Below, piece after piece: positions 1 to 10,735 of a DNA stretch of 64,000 nt. Source of the stretch: Paramacrobiotus metropolitanus (lineage: Eukaryota; Tardigrada; Eutardigrada; Parachela; Macrobiotidae). Position 1 is the stretch's first letter; each line of letters starts with the position of its first letter. The position numbers and the translations under genes are program-made. The stretch is taken from contig NW_026570221.1 in NCBI RefSeq assembly GCF_019649055.1, positions 186,001 through 250,000 on the forward strand, read 5' to 3'. Under the pieces are notes generated by a model. The model ran no database searches. It saw nothing but the letters and a program-made list of their open reading frames with translations, and had not been told where the DNA came from.

Positions 1-1155
1 ACTTTTACCGGGTAAATGTCTAAGAGAATGGAACACACTAATTTTCATTAGAGAATCCTCTGAATGGATGCTTGTCACGCTTGCCTAGCTTGCCCAGCTT
101 GTCCTGCTTGTACACTTGTTAATTAAATGCTTGGAAACGACGTTGTTTTGTTTGACTCCTCGGGATGATGCACCCATCATCCCGCTCGTCATTGTCACTG
201 TAAAACCACTTCCGATTCACTGCTGAGCTTACGCCCGGCAGTGGCGACATTTCCATCAACAGCCGACACAACATCGCGGTACGGTCAACACGCCAACCCA
301 CTAGAACGCCGGTATAACCGCCCGCGTTACAATATTTGTAGTAATAGAAGCGTTTCCATGCACAGTTCGAAGAAAATCAGTCCGTAATGGAAGCCTGAAT
401 GTTGTGACTGTCTGTTACATACTTCTTCGTAATAATATTCTGTACACTATAGCAGTTAAAGACTTACCGCCCGAAAGAGTACTGACTGCCCTCTCTCTAC
501 CGTTTACCGGTTGCGCATGCTGACCGCACTGGACTGCGGCCGATCCCGGTGTTTCGGTATTTCTGTGGCGTGTGCACGTAACTGTCTGAATCACGTAACT
601 GGCAAAATTAAAGGTCACACTACACTGGCGGCACCCGTGTCATCATTTCCCCATCTACCTCCTTCTCCACCTGCCGGTTGTATAGTCGTTAACCGCCAGT
701 AGCGCCGCTGCAGTCTCTTAGCAGGAATTCTTATCCGGAATAACCCTTCGACAGATTGCGTCGCGTGCTGGCGGAAGAAGCCGCACGCGGGCACATCCTT
801 ACCGGCGAGGGATAATGCCTTGTTGGGTGAATTCATTCCTGCCCACTGCGCGTCCGCATCAGCGTAGGATAGCCAGAGGCCACGGAGTGCGCAACGAGGG
901 TGGCCCAGCGTGGTAGACTGGCCCATACAGCGAGCACGCCAGCCACGTCAGTTCAGATACAGCCGTTGTGCATCGCGACGCCATTCGCACAGCCATAGGA
1001 TCGTCTTTTTTTACTGGTCACATCATGCTTACGAGACCGGTGGAATAGCTTCCCAACTGGCCTCGTTCTCTACTGGCCGGTTATCTTAACTTCAGGTTGC
1101 CACATCGGAACATTTCAGTGCACAGGATAATAGCTAGTTAATATTTAAAAATAGA
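1..1155. other. No supported gene
   Basis: I see only short overlapping frames in both strands and no recognisable domain, splice structure or repeat boundary. The stretch ends at the TA dinucleotide that begins the fold-back element. Confidence 0.5.
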
Positions 1156-1281
1156 TACTCGTATGGTCGTTCAAGTGAAGCAGTATGATAAGTGAATGAG
1201 CAAAGGTCGTTCAAGTAGAACACCCGAAATAACTAATTCCCCAAACGGATTTTCTTCCGGTTTTTTTCATCATCCAGTTAA

Positions 1282-1406
1282 TGTGAAGTACTTGCCATAA
1301 AGTAGTATTTTTATTACTTTCCGAATGAGTACGACTAACTGGTCTTCTGCTCATAAACATCGTGCTTGCATAGTTACGTTGCTAAGCGGTAGCACAGTAC
1401 TGCACA
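1282..1406 (-). repeat. 3' LTR of the Mag-like element
   Basis: 125-bp LTR with TG/CA ends, differing from 6440-6564 at two positions. It contains TTTATT on the plus strand, which reads AATAAA on the element strand and could be the polyadenylation signal. A short purine stretch (GTGAGGG on the minus strand) abuts it and is the probable polypurine tract. Confidence 0.92.
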
Positions 1407-1477
1407 CCCTCACAATAAGATTGAAAAACGTAATAATTAAATCGAATCATAAATAAGCGAAAATCAATAAAAAAAAA

Positions 1478-1909
1478 TTAGGCATTGACGGAAGGAGCAT
1501 TAGAATTAACACTAAGTGGAAGAGACTCCTTCGCTGGCTTGGCTGGAGGTGGCAGTGGCTTCACGACTTTAATGTTGCCCAGCTGCGTGGTGGCATCCTT
1601 GACGGCCTGCAGCAAATTATCTCTCGCACTACCTGGAGGATCGATATCCATGTTATCGGTCGGCTCCTTTTCTAGATCCTTTGATGATCCCGCTTCATCG
1701 TCCGCTGCCTTCGGTTCCCGTCGCCAATTCGCTGTGTCACCATTCGATTTCTCTTCTGTTGGCTTCGAATTATGGCAATACTTAGCCAAATGACCGGGGC
1801 GGCCGCAGTTATAACACTTCCTTGAAGATCTAGAACTCTGGTATAACATCGCATTACCAGTGCACGTATTGAATCGCATCAACAGTTTAGCTTTCGGAAA
1901 TTTAGGCAT
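1478..1909 (-). CDS. Extra 3' ORF of the Mag-like element, single zinc-knuckle protein
   Basis: A 143-codon frame lies between the integrase and the 3' LTR. It has one CX2CX4HX4C knuckle (CYNCGRPGHLAKYC) near residues 33-46, followed by a charged, Pro/Ser-rich tail. The Gag of the same element already has two knuckles, so this is an additional nucleic-acid-binding protein. Standard Mag-type elements end with integrase, which makes a third ORF here unusual. It may be made from a spliced or subgenomic RNA; no signal for that is visible. It could also be a duplicated nucleocapsid fragment. The frame is intact although the pol region is broken. Confidence 0.7.
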   Translation of the reverse strand: MPKFPKAKLLMRFNTCTGNAMLYQSSRSSRKCYNCGRPGHLAKYCHNSKPTEEKSNGDTANWRREPKAADDEAGSSKDLEKEPTDNMDIDPPGSARDNLLQAVKDATTQLGNIKVVKPLPPPAKPAKESLPLSVNSNAPSVNA

Positions 1910-2093
1910 GTTTTCTACTGTTTACAGAAAAACTAAGAAAAATATCTGCATAACAACTACGAATGAAAAACTGCATCTATAATTCGCAACAGTTTTCGGT
2001 TGCTAATGAATATCGTTAATATTAAAATAATATGTAATTTCTTTTTATTTACAATATGTACAGTACTTAATACTCGACCAATTCTCGTAATTG

Positions 2094-3738
2094 TTAGTTC
2101 TTCGCGTTGTATCCATATCTGTCAGGTTCTTTTACTTGGCGCCCACTTCTTGTATGACCTGGATTACCAGGTTCGTTTGAACTGCTTTTAGCTTTTGGTA
2201 CTTTCGGGGCAGGCTTTTTCTTTACTGGTGGGGCAAGTGGTACTTGCACTGGAGCTTGAGGGATCGGAGGTGTTGCTTCCGGTTGTACTAGCACTGGTGG
2301 TAATGCACTTTGTTGTTCTTTAATCTCTGGCACAGCTTCAAAGCGTCGCGCCGGAAGTGCATCTGGTGCAGCTTCAAAGCGTGGCACCTTGGGTAGCGCA
2401 GCTTCTAAGCGTCGCGCACTGACAGACCCGCTTTCAATTGTAGCATTGCCGTTAGCTGGTACTGCAACATCACCTTGCGCCGTCACTGCCGACAGCGCTT
2501 CTGCATGCTCTTCTGGTGTCAGCCAGTAACGCTTCAAGATTTGATTACAATGGCGTCTCATTTCTACACCGCCAACTGACACCAACCACATCGTCGAACC
2601 GATCGGTTTCAGTAACTTCCCTGCTGTCCAGTTACTTTTCCTGTTAGTACGTAAATCTTTAACCTGAACACTGTCACCAACTGCGAACAGTCGCATTTTC
2701 GTCTTCTTATCGAAGTTTTTCTTTTGACGCAGACGTGCATCACTCTTTATAACTGCCACTTCGGGATGTACTAAATCTAAAACCGTTTTCATTTTCCGGT
2801 TCATTAGCATTTCGCACGGTGCTTTTCCGGTAGTACTCTGTGGTACACTTCTAAAACGGGTGAGAAATTCTCGTAATGCCGTTTTGAAATCTTTCCCTGA
2901 CTGCATACCTTTCTCGATACCTTTCTTTACAACATCGACATATCGCTCGGCTTGCCCGTTAGACTGCGGGTGACCTGGTGCCGTCGTCATATGCTTAATG
3001 CCGACTGATTGACAGAAACTTTTGAACTGTTCTGACGTAAACTGCGTACCATTGTCGCTTACAACTTCACTGCATAAACCGAAACGAGCAAATAAGCTTT
3101 CCAAAATAGTAAGAACGTTTTCCGTATCTGCTTTTTTGACTTCGAATACTTCCAACCATTTTGAATACGCATCTACGTATAAGTAACATGCGATTCTTAA
3201 ACGGTCCAGTAAAATCGATATGTAGTCGATACCACGGGCCCTGTGGCACCGGCCACTGCTGTAACGGAACTTTGGCTGGGTCCTTTGTTAACAGCGAGCA
3301 GATTTCACATTTTGCCGCTAAGGTTTCTAAATCATCATCAATATTAGGCCGCCACACATGACTTCTGGCTTCACTCTTCATTTTAACAATGCCCATATGC
3401 GTAGCATGTAAATAATCGGTAATACGAGTACGAAGTGACATCGGTATCACAACACGCTGGTTCCACAATAAACAGCCATTCCTCAATGAATACGCTTCTT
3501 TCTTACGCGAGTAAGGGAACAGATTCTCTGGCACTTTCTTAGGCCAACCGTGCATGTGGTAATGCATTACGGTACTCACTTCCTTGTCGGTTTCACTTTC
3601 ACGACATATAACATCTACTGATACTGGCAACGCAGACATTACCTCGCTCTCTATCCGATTAATCGTTTCGGATATCCCTGCTTCTTCTTTATCAAAAAGA
3701 TCGGTCGATTTTAACGGTAATCGGCTTAAACCATCTGC
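2094..3738 (-). pseudogene. Integrase of the Mag-like element (frameshifted)
   Basis: The N-terminal part (3067-3738) has the H2C2 zinc-binding module (HATHMG then CEIC) and the first catalytic Asp in LHIDFTGPF. A one-base frameshift near 3160-3190 moves the reading to 2094-3155, which contains the second Asp (VSDNGTQFT) and the Glu (HPQSNGQAER). The C-terminus is Pro-rich and ends with a GHTRSGR motif typical of gypsy integrases; no chromodomain is seen. It integrates element cDNA. The frame upstream is separated from RNase H by an in-frame TAA at about 3739 (FG*ADGLSR). Confidence 0.88.
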
Positions 3739-5333
3739 TTATCCAAACTGACTGGTTTGGCGATACTCAATCTTAAAAGTGTAACCCATCAGTATAATTG
3801 ACCACCGCTGTAATCTGTTAGCAGTAACTACAGGTATGCCTTTCTTGCTGCCAAAAATCGTTACAAGCGGTTTATGATCGGTTAACAACATAAACTCACG
3901 ACCATAAATATACTGATGAAACTTTTTCACGCCGAACACTAGTGCTAACGCCTCCTTCTCGATCTGTCCGTAATTTTTCTTAGCCGCTGACAATGTTTTC
4001 GATACGTGCGCTATAGGTTTCTCGCTGCCGTCTGGCAACTTATGACTCAGCACTGCACCGATACCGTACTTCGATGCATCTGCGGCTAACACTAACGGAA
4101 GTTTCGGGTCGAAATGTACTAACTGCGTAGTCTTTGTTAAGTCGTTCTTTAGCGACTGGAATACTTCCTGGCATTGACTTGACCACTTCCATTTCGTGGA
4201 CTGCTTAAGCAATTCATAAAAACAATTACATCGACTCGACAAATTTGGCAAAAATTTTGAGTAATGATTCACCATGCCAAGAAACGAACGCAGCTGACTC
4301 ACATCTTGTGGTAGCGGCATTTCTACTATTGCCTTAGTCTTTTCTGTAGAAATATATCTACCTGACTTGTCAACAATGTAACCCAGGTACTCAACTGAAT
4401 TGACCATGAATTCACATTTTTCTTTCTTGCCTGTCAACCCATATTGTTCCAGTCGTTCGAGTACCATTTCAAGGTTTCTCAGTAATTCTTCCAGCGTACG
4501 ACCTTTTATGATAATATCGTCTAAATAAATCGCTACATCTTCACACCCTTGAAATATTTTCTCCATTAACTGCTGGAAAATACTAGGAGCACTGGCAACT
4601 CCGAACGGTAACCTGTTGTACCTGAATAACCCTTTATGAGTATTAATAACCAGCAGCTTAGAACTCTCTTCGTCCAGTGGTATCTGATTGTACGCCTCTT
4701 TAAGGTCGATTTTACAAAATATTACGCCACCATTTAACTTCGCAAACAGCTCATTTGGGTGTGGTAACGGATACTGATGTACGTCAAGAGAGTCATTCAA
4801 TCCCGTACTTAAATCTGCACATGTTCGCACTTTCCTGTTCGGTTTCTTTACCGAAACTATCGGAGCTGCCCATTCCGCAAAATCAACTGGCGTCAATACA
4901 CCCAGCTTAATTAGTCTGTCGATATCTTCTTCGACTTCCTGCTTTAATGCAAACGGAACCAGCCTAGCCTTACAAAACACTGGACGGGCATTTTCTTTCA
5001 AATAGAGATGTGCTTTGAAATTCTTGCAACAACCCAACTCATCTCTGAACACTGCCTTGTGCTTCTCTGAATACTTTCCAACGTGAAGGATTCAACTCTA
5101 CTAACTGTGCCCTGCTGTAGTTGCTTCAGACTTAATGTACTTAAATCTAACTGGCTTATCCAGTCTCTGCCAATAATACTGCAACCACGCTTCGACACTA
5201 ATGCCTGTACAGTCTTATTTACACCTCTGTACTGCACCTGTACTTCCACAGTTCCCATTATTGGAATAACATCGCCTGTATAGCTGCGTAACCAAGAACT
5301 TGCTTTCTGTACTTTTGGCGAACCGATTTTATG
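3739..5333 (-). pseudogene. Protease end, reverse transcriptase and RNase H of the Mag-like element (broken)
   Basis: The protease continues from the Gag frame across an in-frame TAG at 5334-5336 and includes IIGRDW, the usual C-terminal protease signature. A frameshift near 5055 then opens the RT frame (3739-5052). RT shows a central PFGVASAPSIFQ block and the catalytic box YLDD. RNase H follows with AADASKYGIG and TDHKPL. It copies the element RNA. Decay amounts to one stop and one shift within about 1.6 kb, so the sequence is otherwise well preserved. Confidence 0.9.
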
Positions 5334-6392
5334 CTACAGCAATTTGCTCATTATCGTTACGGATGAGCCAGTATCTAACTCCATAGATATCTTCTGCTTG
5401 TTCACCGTTAAAGGTACAAAAATCGAGGACGCTGTAGTTGGCCCAGCTCGTAGCACATCGTATGGCTCTTCTTCGACATAATTCGTTCTTCTGTAACCTC
5501 GATTGCCACGCCCTCTCCTTGGAGCTTTGCAGACTTTAGCAAGGTGACCTTTCTTACCGCAGTTATTACAAACTGCATTCTTGTGCGGACAATCGGGCTT
5601 CATATGATCTGACGAGCCACACCCATAACACGCTGTTCTACCTGAACGGTTGCTGTACGAGCTTCTGGCGCTTCGGCCTGATCCGCGAAACCTACCGCGA
5701 CCACGCCCTCTGAATCCCCCGCGTCTTACAAACGCGACATCTGGCGAACTAGACCTTGGTCCCATCTGCTTGGCATCTTCTCTGCTGGTTTCATATTTTA
5801 CCCCTTCCTCGAATAGTTTATCGAACTTTTCTACCGAAGAAACTTTAAAAGAGTACAGATATCGCCTCGTAATTTCACTCAGCACTCCTGACATAAACGC
5901 AGCGCATAACTGATCATCAACAAAAGTGTCGGGAAAATCGCATTTCACGCTCTGATTTCTAAGCTCATTAGAAAAATCGAGTAACGACTGCCCGGACTTC
6001 TGTTTGATACTGAAAAACGTCGCCCTCTCTACTCTGATATTAGTACGCTTGCTGTATGCTATCTTCAGCTTTTCGTACAATTCGGCGAACGTAAACGCAC
6101 CCGGCTCCTTCGGGCGACACATTGAAGCCAACATCTCCATCGCTTTCGGGTTTAGTGATCCCAGCAAGAGAGGCTTCTTCTTGTCGTCGGCCATGGCGTA
6201 CGACTCCATGTGGCTGTCGAACTGGATGCTCCAAGTCTCCAGTCGCATGACCTCTGGGTCGAACCTGGCCAATTTCGGCAGACCGGTGGCGTCTCCATCA
6301 TCCGTCGCAGGAGTAGAGTTGCTCACTCTGGTCTGTGTCGTTGTCGTCCCGACAGGAGTGTTGGTATTGGCCGTACTTCCCGTAGTACTCAT
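5334..6392 (-). CDS. Gag and start of protease, Mag-like element
   Basis: A 352-codon frame begins about 50 bp inside the 5' LTR. It starts with a Ser/Thr-rich stretch, followed by a capsid-like helical region, an RGG-rich linker and two CCHC knuckles (CYGCGSSDHMKPDC and CNNCGKKGHLAKVC). It ends in the protease active site MELDTGSSVTIM, so gag and pro are in one frame with no frameshift between them. The frame stops at TAG directly after the DTGS motif, which is premature and separates the active site from the rest of the protease. Confidence 0.9.
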   Translation of the reverse strand: MSTTGSTANTNTPVGTTTTQTRVSNSTPATDDGDATGLPKLARFDPEVMRLETWSIQFDSHMESYAMADDKKKPLLLGSLNPKAMEMLASMCRPKEPGAFTFAELYEKLKIAYSKRTNIRVERATFFSIKQKSGQSLLDFSNELRNQSVKCDFPDTFVDDQLCAAFMSGVLSEITRRYLYSFKVSSVEKFDKLFEEGVKYETSREDAKQMGPRSSSPDVAFVRRGGFRGRGRGRFRGSGRSARSSYSNRSGRTACYGCGSSDHMKPDCPHKNAVCNNCGKKGHLAKVCKAPRRGRGNRGYRRTNYVEEEPYDVLRAGPTTASSIFVPLTVNKQKISMELDTGSSVTIMSKLL

Positions 6393-6420
6393 ATTCAGTT
6401 ATTATAATATTTATTTACAA

Positions 6421-6438
6421 ACATCATCCTTCACGCCA
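6421..6438 (-). other. Primer-binding site of the Mag-like element
   Basis: One base after the inner edge of the 5' LTR the minus strand reads TGGCGTGAAGGATG. TGG at this place pairs with the CCA end of the priming tRNA. I cannot name the tRNA. Confidence 0.65.
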
Positions 6439-6439
6439 T

Positions 6440-6564
6440 TGTGAAGTACTTGCCATAAAGTAATATTTTTATTACTTTCCGAATGAGTACGACTAACTGG
6501 TCTTCTGCTCATAAACATCGTGCTTGCATAGTTACGTTCCTAAGCGGTAGCACAGTACTGCACA
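6440..6564 (-). repeat. 5' LTR of the Mag-like element
   Basis: 125-bp copy of 1282-1406 with TG/CA ends, followed by target duplication GTTAA at 6565-6569. It lies within the left arm of the fold-back element. Confidence 0.92.
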
Positions 6565-7354
6565 GTTAAGCAGGATTTATTCTTTACAAAGTACCTGAAA
6601 TTTTTAAAAATGCTTGAACCGTTTTCTTGCAGTTACGTCGTAAAGAACTCAGTGACGAAAACGGTTTAGCCGCGCCACATGAGCCACTGCACTAAGCTTA
6701 TAAAACTGGAGTCACCACCGTACATGGGCGGCTGCGCCATCGCCGTGTTAGAGGCTGATTTAGAGAAACTAAAGACATCAAAAAGACATCAACTTTTAGA
6801 AATGAAGAAAAAACTTAAAGTAAATATAAATTAAGCTGAACTAAATTAACTTCTGACACTGCGATCGCGCAGCCGCCCATGTACGGCGGTGACTCCAATT
6901 ATATGAGCTTAGTGCAGTGGCTCATGTGGCGTGGCTAAACCGCTTTCGTCACTGATTTCTTTACGACGTAACTGCAAGAAAACGGTTCAAGCATTTTTAA
7001 AAATTTCAAGTACACTGTAAATAGTGAATCCTGCTTAACTGGATGAAGAAACAAACTGGAAGAAAATCGGTTTGGGGAATTAGTTGTTTTGGGTGTTCCA
7101 CTTGAACGACCATCGCTCGTTCACTTATCATACTGTTTCACTGGAACGACCATACGAGTAGTATTTGTATGACATTAGGAGAAAATTCTTCTCCGACAGA
7201 AGTATACAGGGTATACCGCTTTGACTGAGCGCATCTTACTCATGCCTTGCAGTTCTCTGGCCAAGCAGCAGGCGATACAGGAACCAGATGTCCGCGAAGT
7301 AGCGGAATCCGCCATTTTGATGTTCGCTTCTGCTTCACCTACAGGCCACAATGT

Positions 7355-7816
7355 TTAAGGGATTGGACCCGCTATATAGAAACAAATTCGGGTACATACA
7401 AGGGAACTTTTGCTGTGGCGCACTCCCAAACACTTTTTTCAATTGCTTTATGACATTTTGTAGCCAAAGGATTAATATACGTAGGCGTGAAATCCGTTTG
7501 CACGCGCAACATCCGGTTCGGGAATTATTAATGAAATAAAATTTCAATAGTTTAAACGCCCGGAGGTGTACCAAAAGTGGACCGATGCTCTTTAAATTTT
7601 GCACAAAAACACACATTACTTGAAGAACGTTTTGGTACCGATCCAACGTTCTACCATTTTTTCGAATTTTGAAATGAATTTCAAAAATTTTAACAACCAA
7701 TTTAAAATTTGAAAAATAATGGTAGAAAGCTGGTTCGGTACCAAAACGATCTTCATGGTAAATGTGCGATTTCGTGCAAAATTTGAAGGCATCGGTTCAT
7801 AATGAGACTTTTGGTA
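7355..7816. mobile_element. TTAA-type fold-back element, copy 1 (right arm truncated)
   Basis: The left arm from TTAA at 7355 matches the complete copy at 40267-40958, including the phrase around CATCCGGTTCGGG. The two arms meet near 7670-7710 in AAATTT-rich sequence. The right arm stops at about 7816, short of its terminal repeat. No coding capacity. Open frames across it are artefacts of the palindrome. Confidence 0.75.
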
Positions 7817-8159
7817 AGTACAATAAAGAACATCTGTATCCGGCAACATCGCCGGGACGGATGAACCGTCCGCCGAACGTTTTTGCTTAAGCCGTGAAAA
7901 CCGGGAAATTTCGCCCACTCAATTTTCTGCTTTATTCGATCTTGTGAACATCTCGGACTGTAAATTCGAGATTGGACGGCTTTTGCCGGACTGTAATTTT
8001 GGGGGCAGCGGACGGTTCTGTCGGCTAACAGGCAAAAGCGTCCGGCGGAACGTTCATCCGTCCGGACGATTTTGCCGGCTACAGATGTCTTCGCCCGTAA
8101 TCGCAGACTACAGTTATGTACAAACTGATGCCGAAACGCACTTTCAGTTACAGATCACT

Positions 8160-9290
8160 GGATCATTTCGCTCAGTATTCAAACAGCAGCGTCACATTTT
8201 ACCACATAGCTTGGGTTTGTGTGTGCAGGTCCAGATCTTCCATGATGTCCGTCAAAAGAGTGGCTGGTAGGTGCAATAAACAAGCGACCGTATCATTTAC
8301 GCCAGTATCCGCCGTGAGCCGTTCGTCATTATTTTGGCCGCAGAACACAGGAACTAAAACAGCCGTCATTCGATTAACGAAACACCAGAACCAATCGTCT
8401 ATAGAATGTACCGTCTATAGAATTTAAAGACACTTTGTTTAGCAGCCGTATTGCCACTGTATTTAGCAGACAAACCTTCGAGAAACTCAGACTCGTTCGA
8501 TCTTACCATAGGCACGCTGACTCGGCTCGAGGAATATTTCTCCAGTAAAATCCGCAGCGTGTCCGCTGTCCTGTCCAGGGTTGCGGTGTCCTTTCGGCAG
8601 CCGACGACAACCAGCGTGCATTTGTCCGTCCCGACACGCACGTGGAACCGACAGCTCGCCAGCCTGTCGCTAAAGCTCGCGGGGGACTACCGATCCTGCG
8701 CCGCTTGCGAGCTGTACAGCCGATGAAAACAATCAACGAACTGCGACGGGTCCGTTGTTTGATCGAAAACCGATTTCGCCGTGGGAAACATGATGTCGTG
8801 CTGCGTCACGCAGCACGACATCATTTTGCTCACGGCGAAGGCCACTGGTTTTTTTTTCAGCAGAGGCGGTTCATCGAACGGCAGCCGGCTGATGATTTGG
8901 CACGGATCAACGACGGTAATCATCGCTGTCTCAGTTCCCGGTGGTTGTGTAGAGATGAAGTATATGTTGCAGGCGATAACGTTGTGCAGCAGAGTGGCAG
9001 GCCGGAAACAAAACGGTCCGCCGCATTCGTCGTGGAGAGCCGCGAATACTGGCATGTTGCGGTACTGGTCGAGATGCGTGTAGGCAAGAACGCCAGCGGC
9101 CACACTTCTGCAGCATGGACGTAGCGAGCAGGCGTTGTGGTGGAATCACAGCCAACCAACACGTTGTCACCGTCGATCCCTTGAATGTATCCGAGCCAGC
9201 AGACATCGTTCTCCGTCCGCACAGCGACGGTGTTCCGGTAGCTGATTGAATCCATGCCAACCAGAAGCCGTCGAAATGCAGGGAACACTA
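8160..9290 (-). pseudogene. Decayed F-box-family gene, relative of the gene at 36634-39290
   Basis: The N-terminal domain is recognisable in several frames between 9288 and 8400: SYRNTVAVR, YRNMPVFAALHDE, FRFRPAT-like and EPPLLKKK all have counterparts in the intact gene. It is followed at about 8290-8205 by an F-box in the sequence HLPATLLTDIMEDLDLHTQT, then a stop. The C-terminal region after the F-box is absent; sequence below 8160 runs into unrelated DNA and the truncated fold-back copy. At least three frameshifts break it. F-box proteins normally bring substrates to SCF ubiquitin ligases; the N-terminal domain is of unknown function. Confidence 0.7.
8790..8824. repeat. Perfect 35-bp palindrome
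   Basis: Two 17-base arms around a single C at 8807 are exact reverse complements. It lies inside the decayed F-box gene, where the intact relative shows no such palindrome. Confidence 0.9.
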
Positions 9291-9974
9291 GTCGCGAATC
9301 TATGGCGCATCTTTATGCTAAAACAGCAAATGTGCAACAGTTAGTTATCGAGAATATGAAGATTCATCTCGTGTTTCCGTTAACCCTAACTAAGAAAGTC
9401 TGGGCCGGTGTACTTCAACTAATACTCGAAGAAAGCAGGTGAAAGCAAGTACGAGCAAAGTAAAGCAAGTGAAAGGCAGTGAAAGCCTCGAACTTCTGAT
9501 CAAAAGCTGTTCCGAACGCGAAATGCTTAAGTTGCGCGAAAACCGCATCTTTGCATCATGTGTCTGCATGCTGCAAGTGATCACTAAAGGTTATAACACA
9601 ATCAAGAAGAGCTCTGACAAACTAATTGATTACAGAAAAAAACATGACTTCGTTGACTGAAATTTTGATACTGCGTAGGGTTTCCAGTGCTTTTAAACTG
9701 TAACAACCTAGAAACGATCGAACAAGACTGATGGTTTAATAATTTTTTTAAAAGTCGTCGGTGTCCTTAAGTCTACGTGTATCACAAGAACGTATAAATA
9801 GGTAGCTTTTTTCTCCCACGGATTTTGCCAAACACGACACCATTCCCGGCAAAATAGTATTTGGAGTAATTTTTCAGCAAAACTGCTCTTCGCGCGGAAC
9901 AGTACAAGTCTGGCTATTTCATAAGGCTTCTTTATACGCAATCTAATTCAATAGGAACAAGGTGGGCCGTGTAC
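9291..9974. other. No supported gene
   Basis: A 73-codon plus-strand frame ends at 9660 (Lys/Ser-rich, starts with GTG) but has no recognisable domain, start context or splice signal. I do not call it. Confidence 0.4.
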
Positions 9975-10260
9975 ATTGGGCCAAAACATTGCTAATTTGC
10001 CGCGCAACATACGGTTCGGGGGAAATGGCTGTGAGGAAATTCGAAAACGTTTAAATGCATTCAGGTGTACCAAAAGTCTCATTATTTACCGATCTCCTTC
10101 AAATTTTGCACGTGAATGCACAAGGCCATGGAGTTCGTCTTTACACCAATCCCGACTTATATGATTTTTTCAAATTTTTAAAATCCATTTTAAAATTTTC
10201 GAAATTCATTTTAAAATTTGAAAAGCATGCTAGAAAAAATTTTAAGCTTTTAACGCTTAA
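9975..10260. mobile_element. TTAA-type fold-back element, copy 2 (partial)
   Basis: Contains the diagnostic block GCGCAACATACGGTTCGGG, then the aligned GGTGTACCAAAAGTCTC segment and the AAATTT-rich centre. Only one arm is present. It is the most diverged of the four copies. Confidence 0.6.
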
Positions 10261-10735
10261 CCGCTTCCTAAAATTTAAACTGAAAGTGATTTTCAGACAT
10301 GAAAGGCAGTACAGAGAATACAACAGACGACCTAAAGCATGTGGTATACTCCGTCGGGAGACGACTCCCATTTCAGATAAATCTGAAACCGATACAGAAA
10401 CTCGCAAACGCAGTTGGCGGCAGCCAGTGTCTAATGGCAGATTCAGAAATCGAAACAGACTGCCTGAAGCGCAAACTGCCAAAGCAGTGTAAACACATAT
10501 GCCAGTATGCGCACATTTCTCAAATATGTTTAAAAATGAATCGCAATTCACGTTTTGAAAAATTATATTGCGCTGTGCTTTGTTAGTTTGTGTTTATTGT
10601 GCAATAGAAATTGTTAGTTTATCTGTTTTGTTAGTAGTCTGTGTCAGTAATTGTGTTACCACAAGACCTGGATTGATTTTAAAACTATGCGGTTGCTACT
10701 GTGATCATTTCGTTTTGTATAATATCATTTCCAAC

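Larger units (their letters stand above)
1282..6564 (-). mobile_element. Complete Ty3/gypsy LTR retrotransposon (Mag-like)
   Basis: Two 125-bp direct repeats starting TG and ending CA bound the element, and GTTAA is duplicated immediately outside (1277-1281 and 6565-6569). Reading on the minus strand the order is Gag with two zinc knuckles, aspartic protease, reverse transcriptase, RNase H, integrase, then an extra zinc-knuckle ORF. Order and YLDD box fit Ty3/gypsy; very short LTRs and the absence of a chromodomain suggest the Mag branch (inference). The two LTRs differ at two of 125 positions, so insertion is recent. The body carries two in-frame stops and two frameshifts, so this copy is not autonomous now. 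Confidence 0.93.
1156..7160. mobile_element. Large fold-back (inverted-repeat) transposon, TA-flanked, split by an LTR element
   Basis: The right arm (about 6870-7158) is the reverse complement of a left arm that is now in two pieces, 1158-1281 and 6570-6745. The terminal inverted repeats start CTCGTATGGTCGTTC and lie between TA dinucleotides, as expected for a Tc1/mariner-type target. About 100 bp of AT-rich spacer (about 6750-6860) separates the arms. No transposase frame is visible, so it is non-autonomous. It was interrupted after arm position 124 by the Ty3/gypsy element at 1282-6564, so it is the older insertion. Assignment to Tc1/mariner rests only on the TA ends. Confidence 0.85.
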
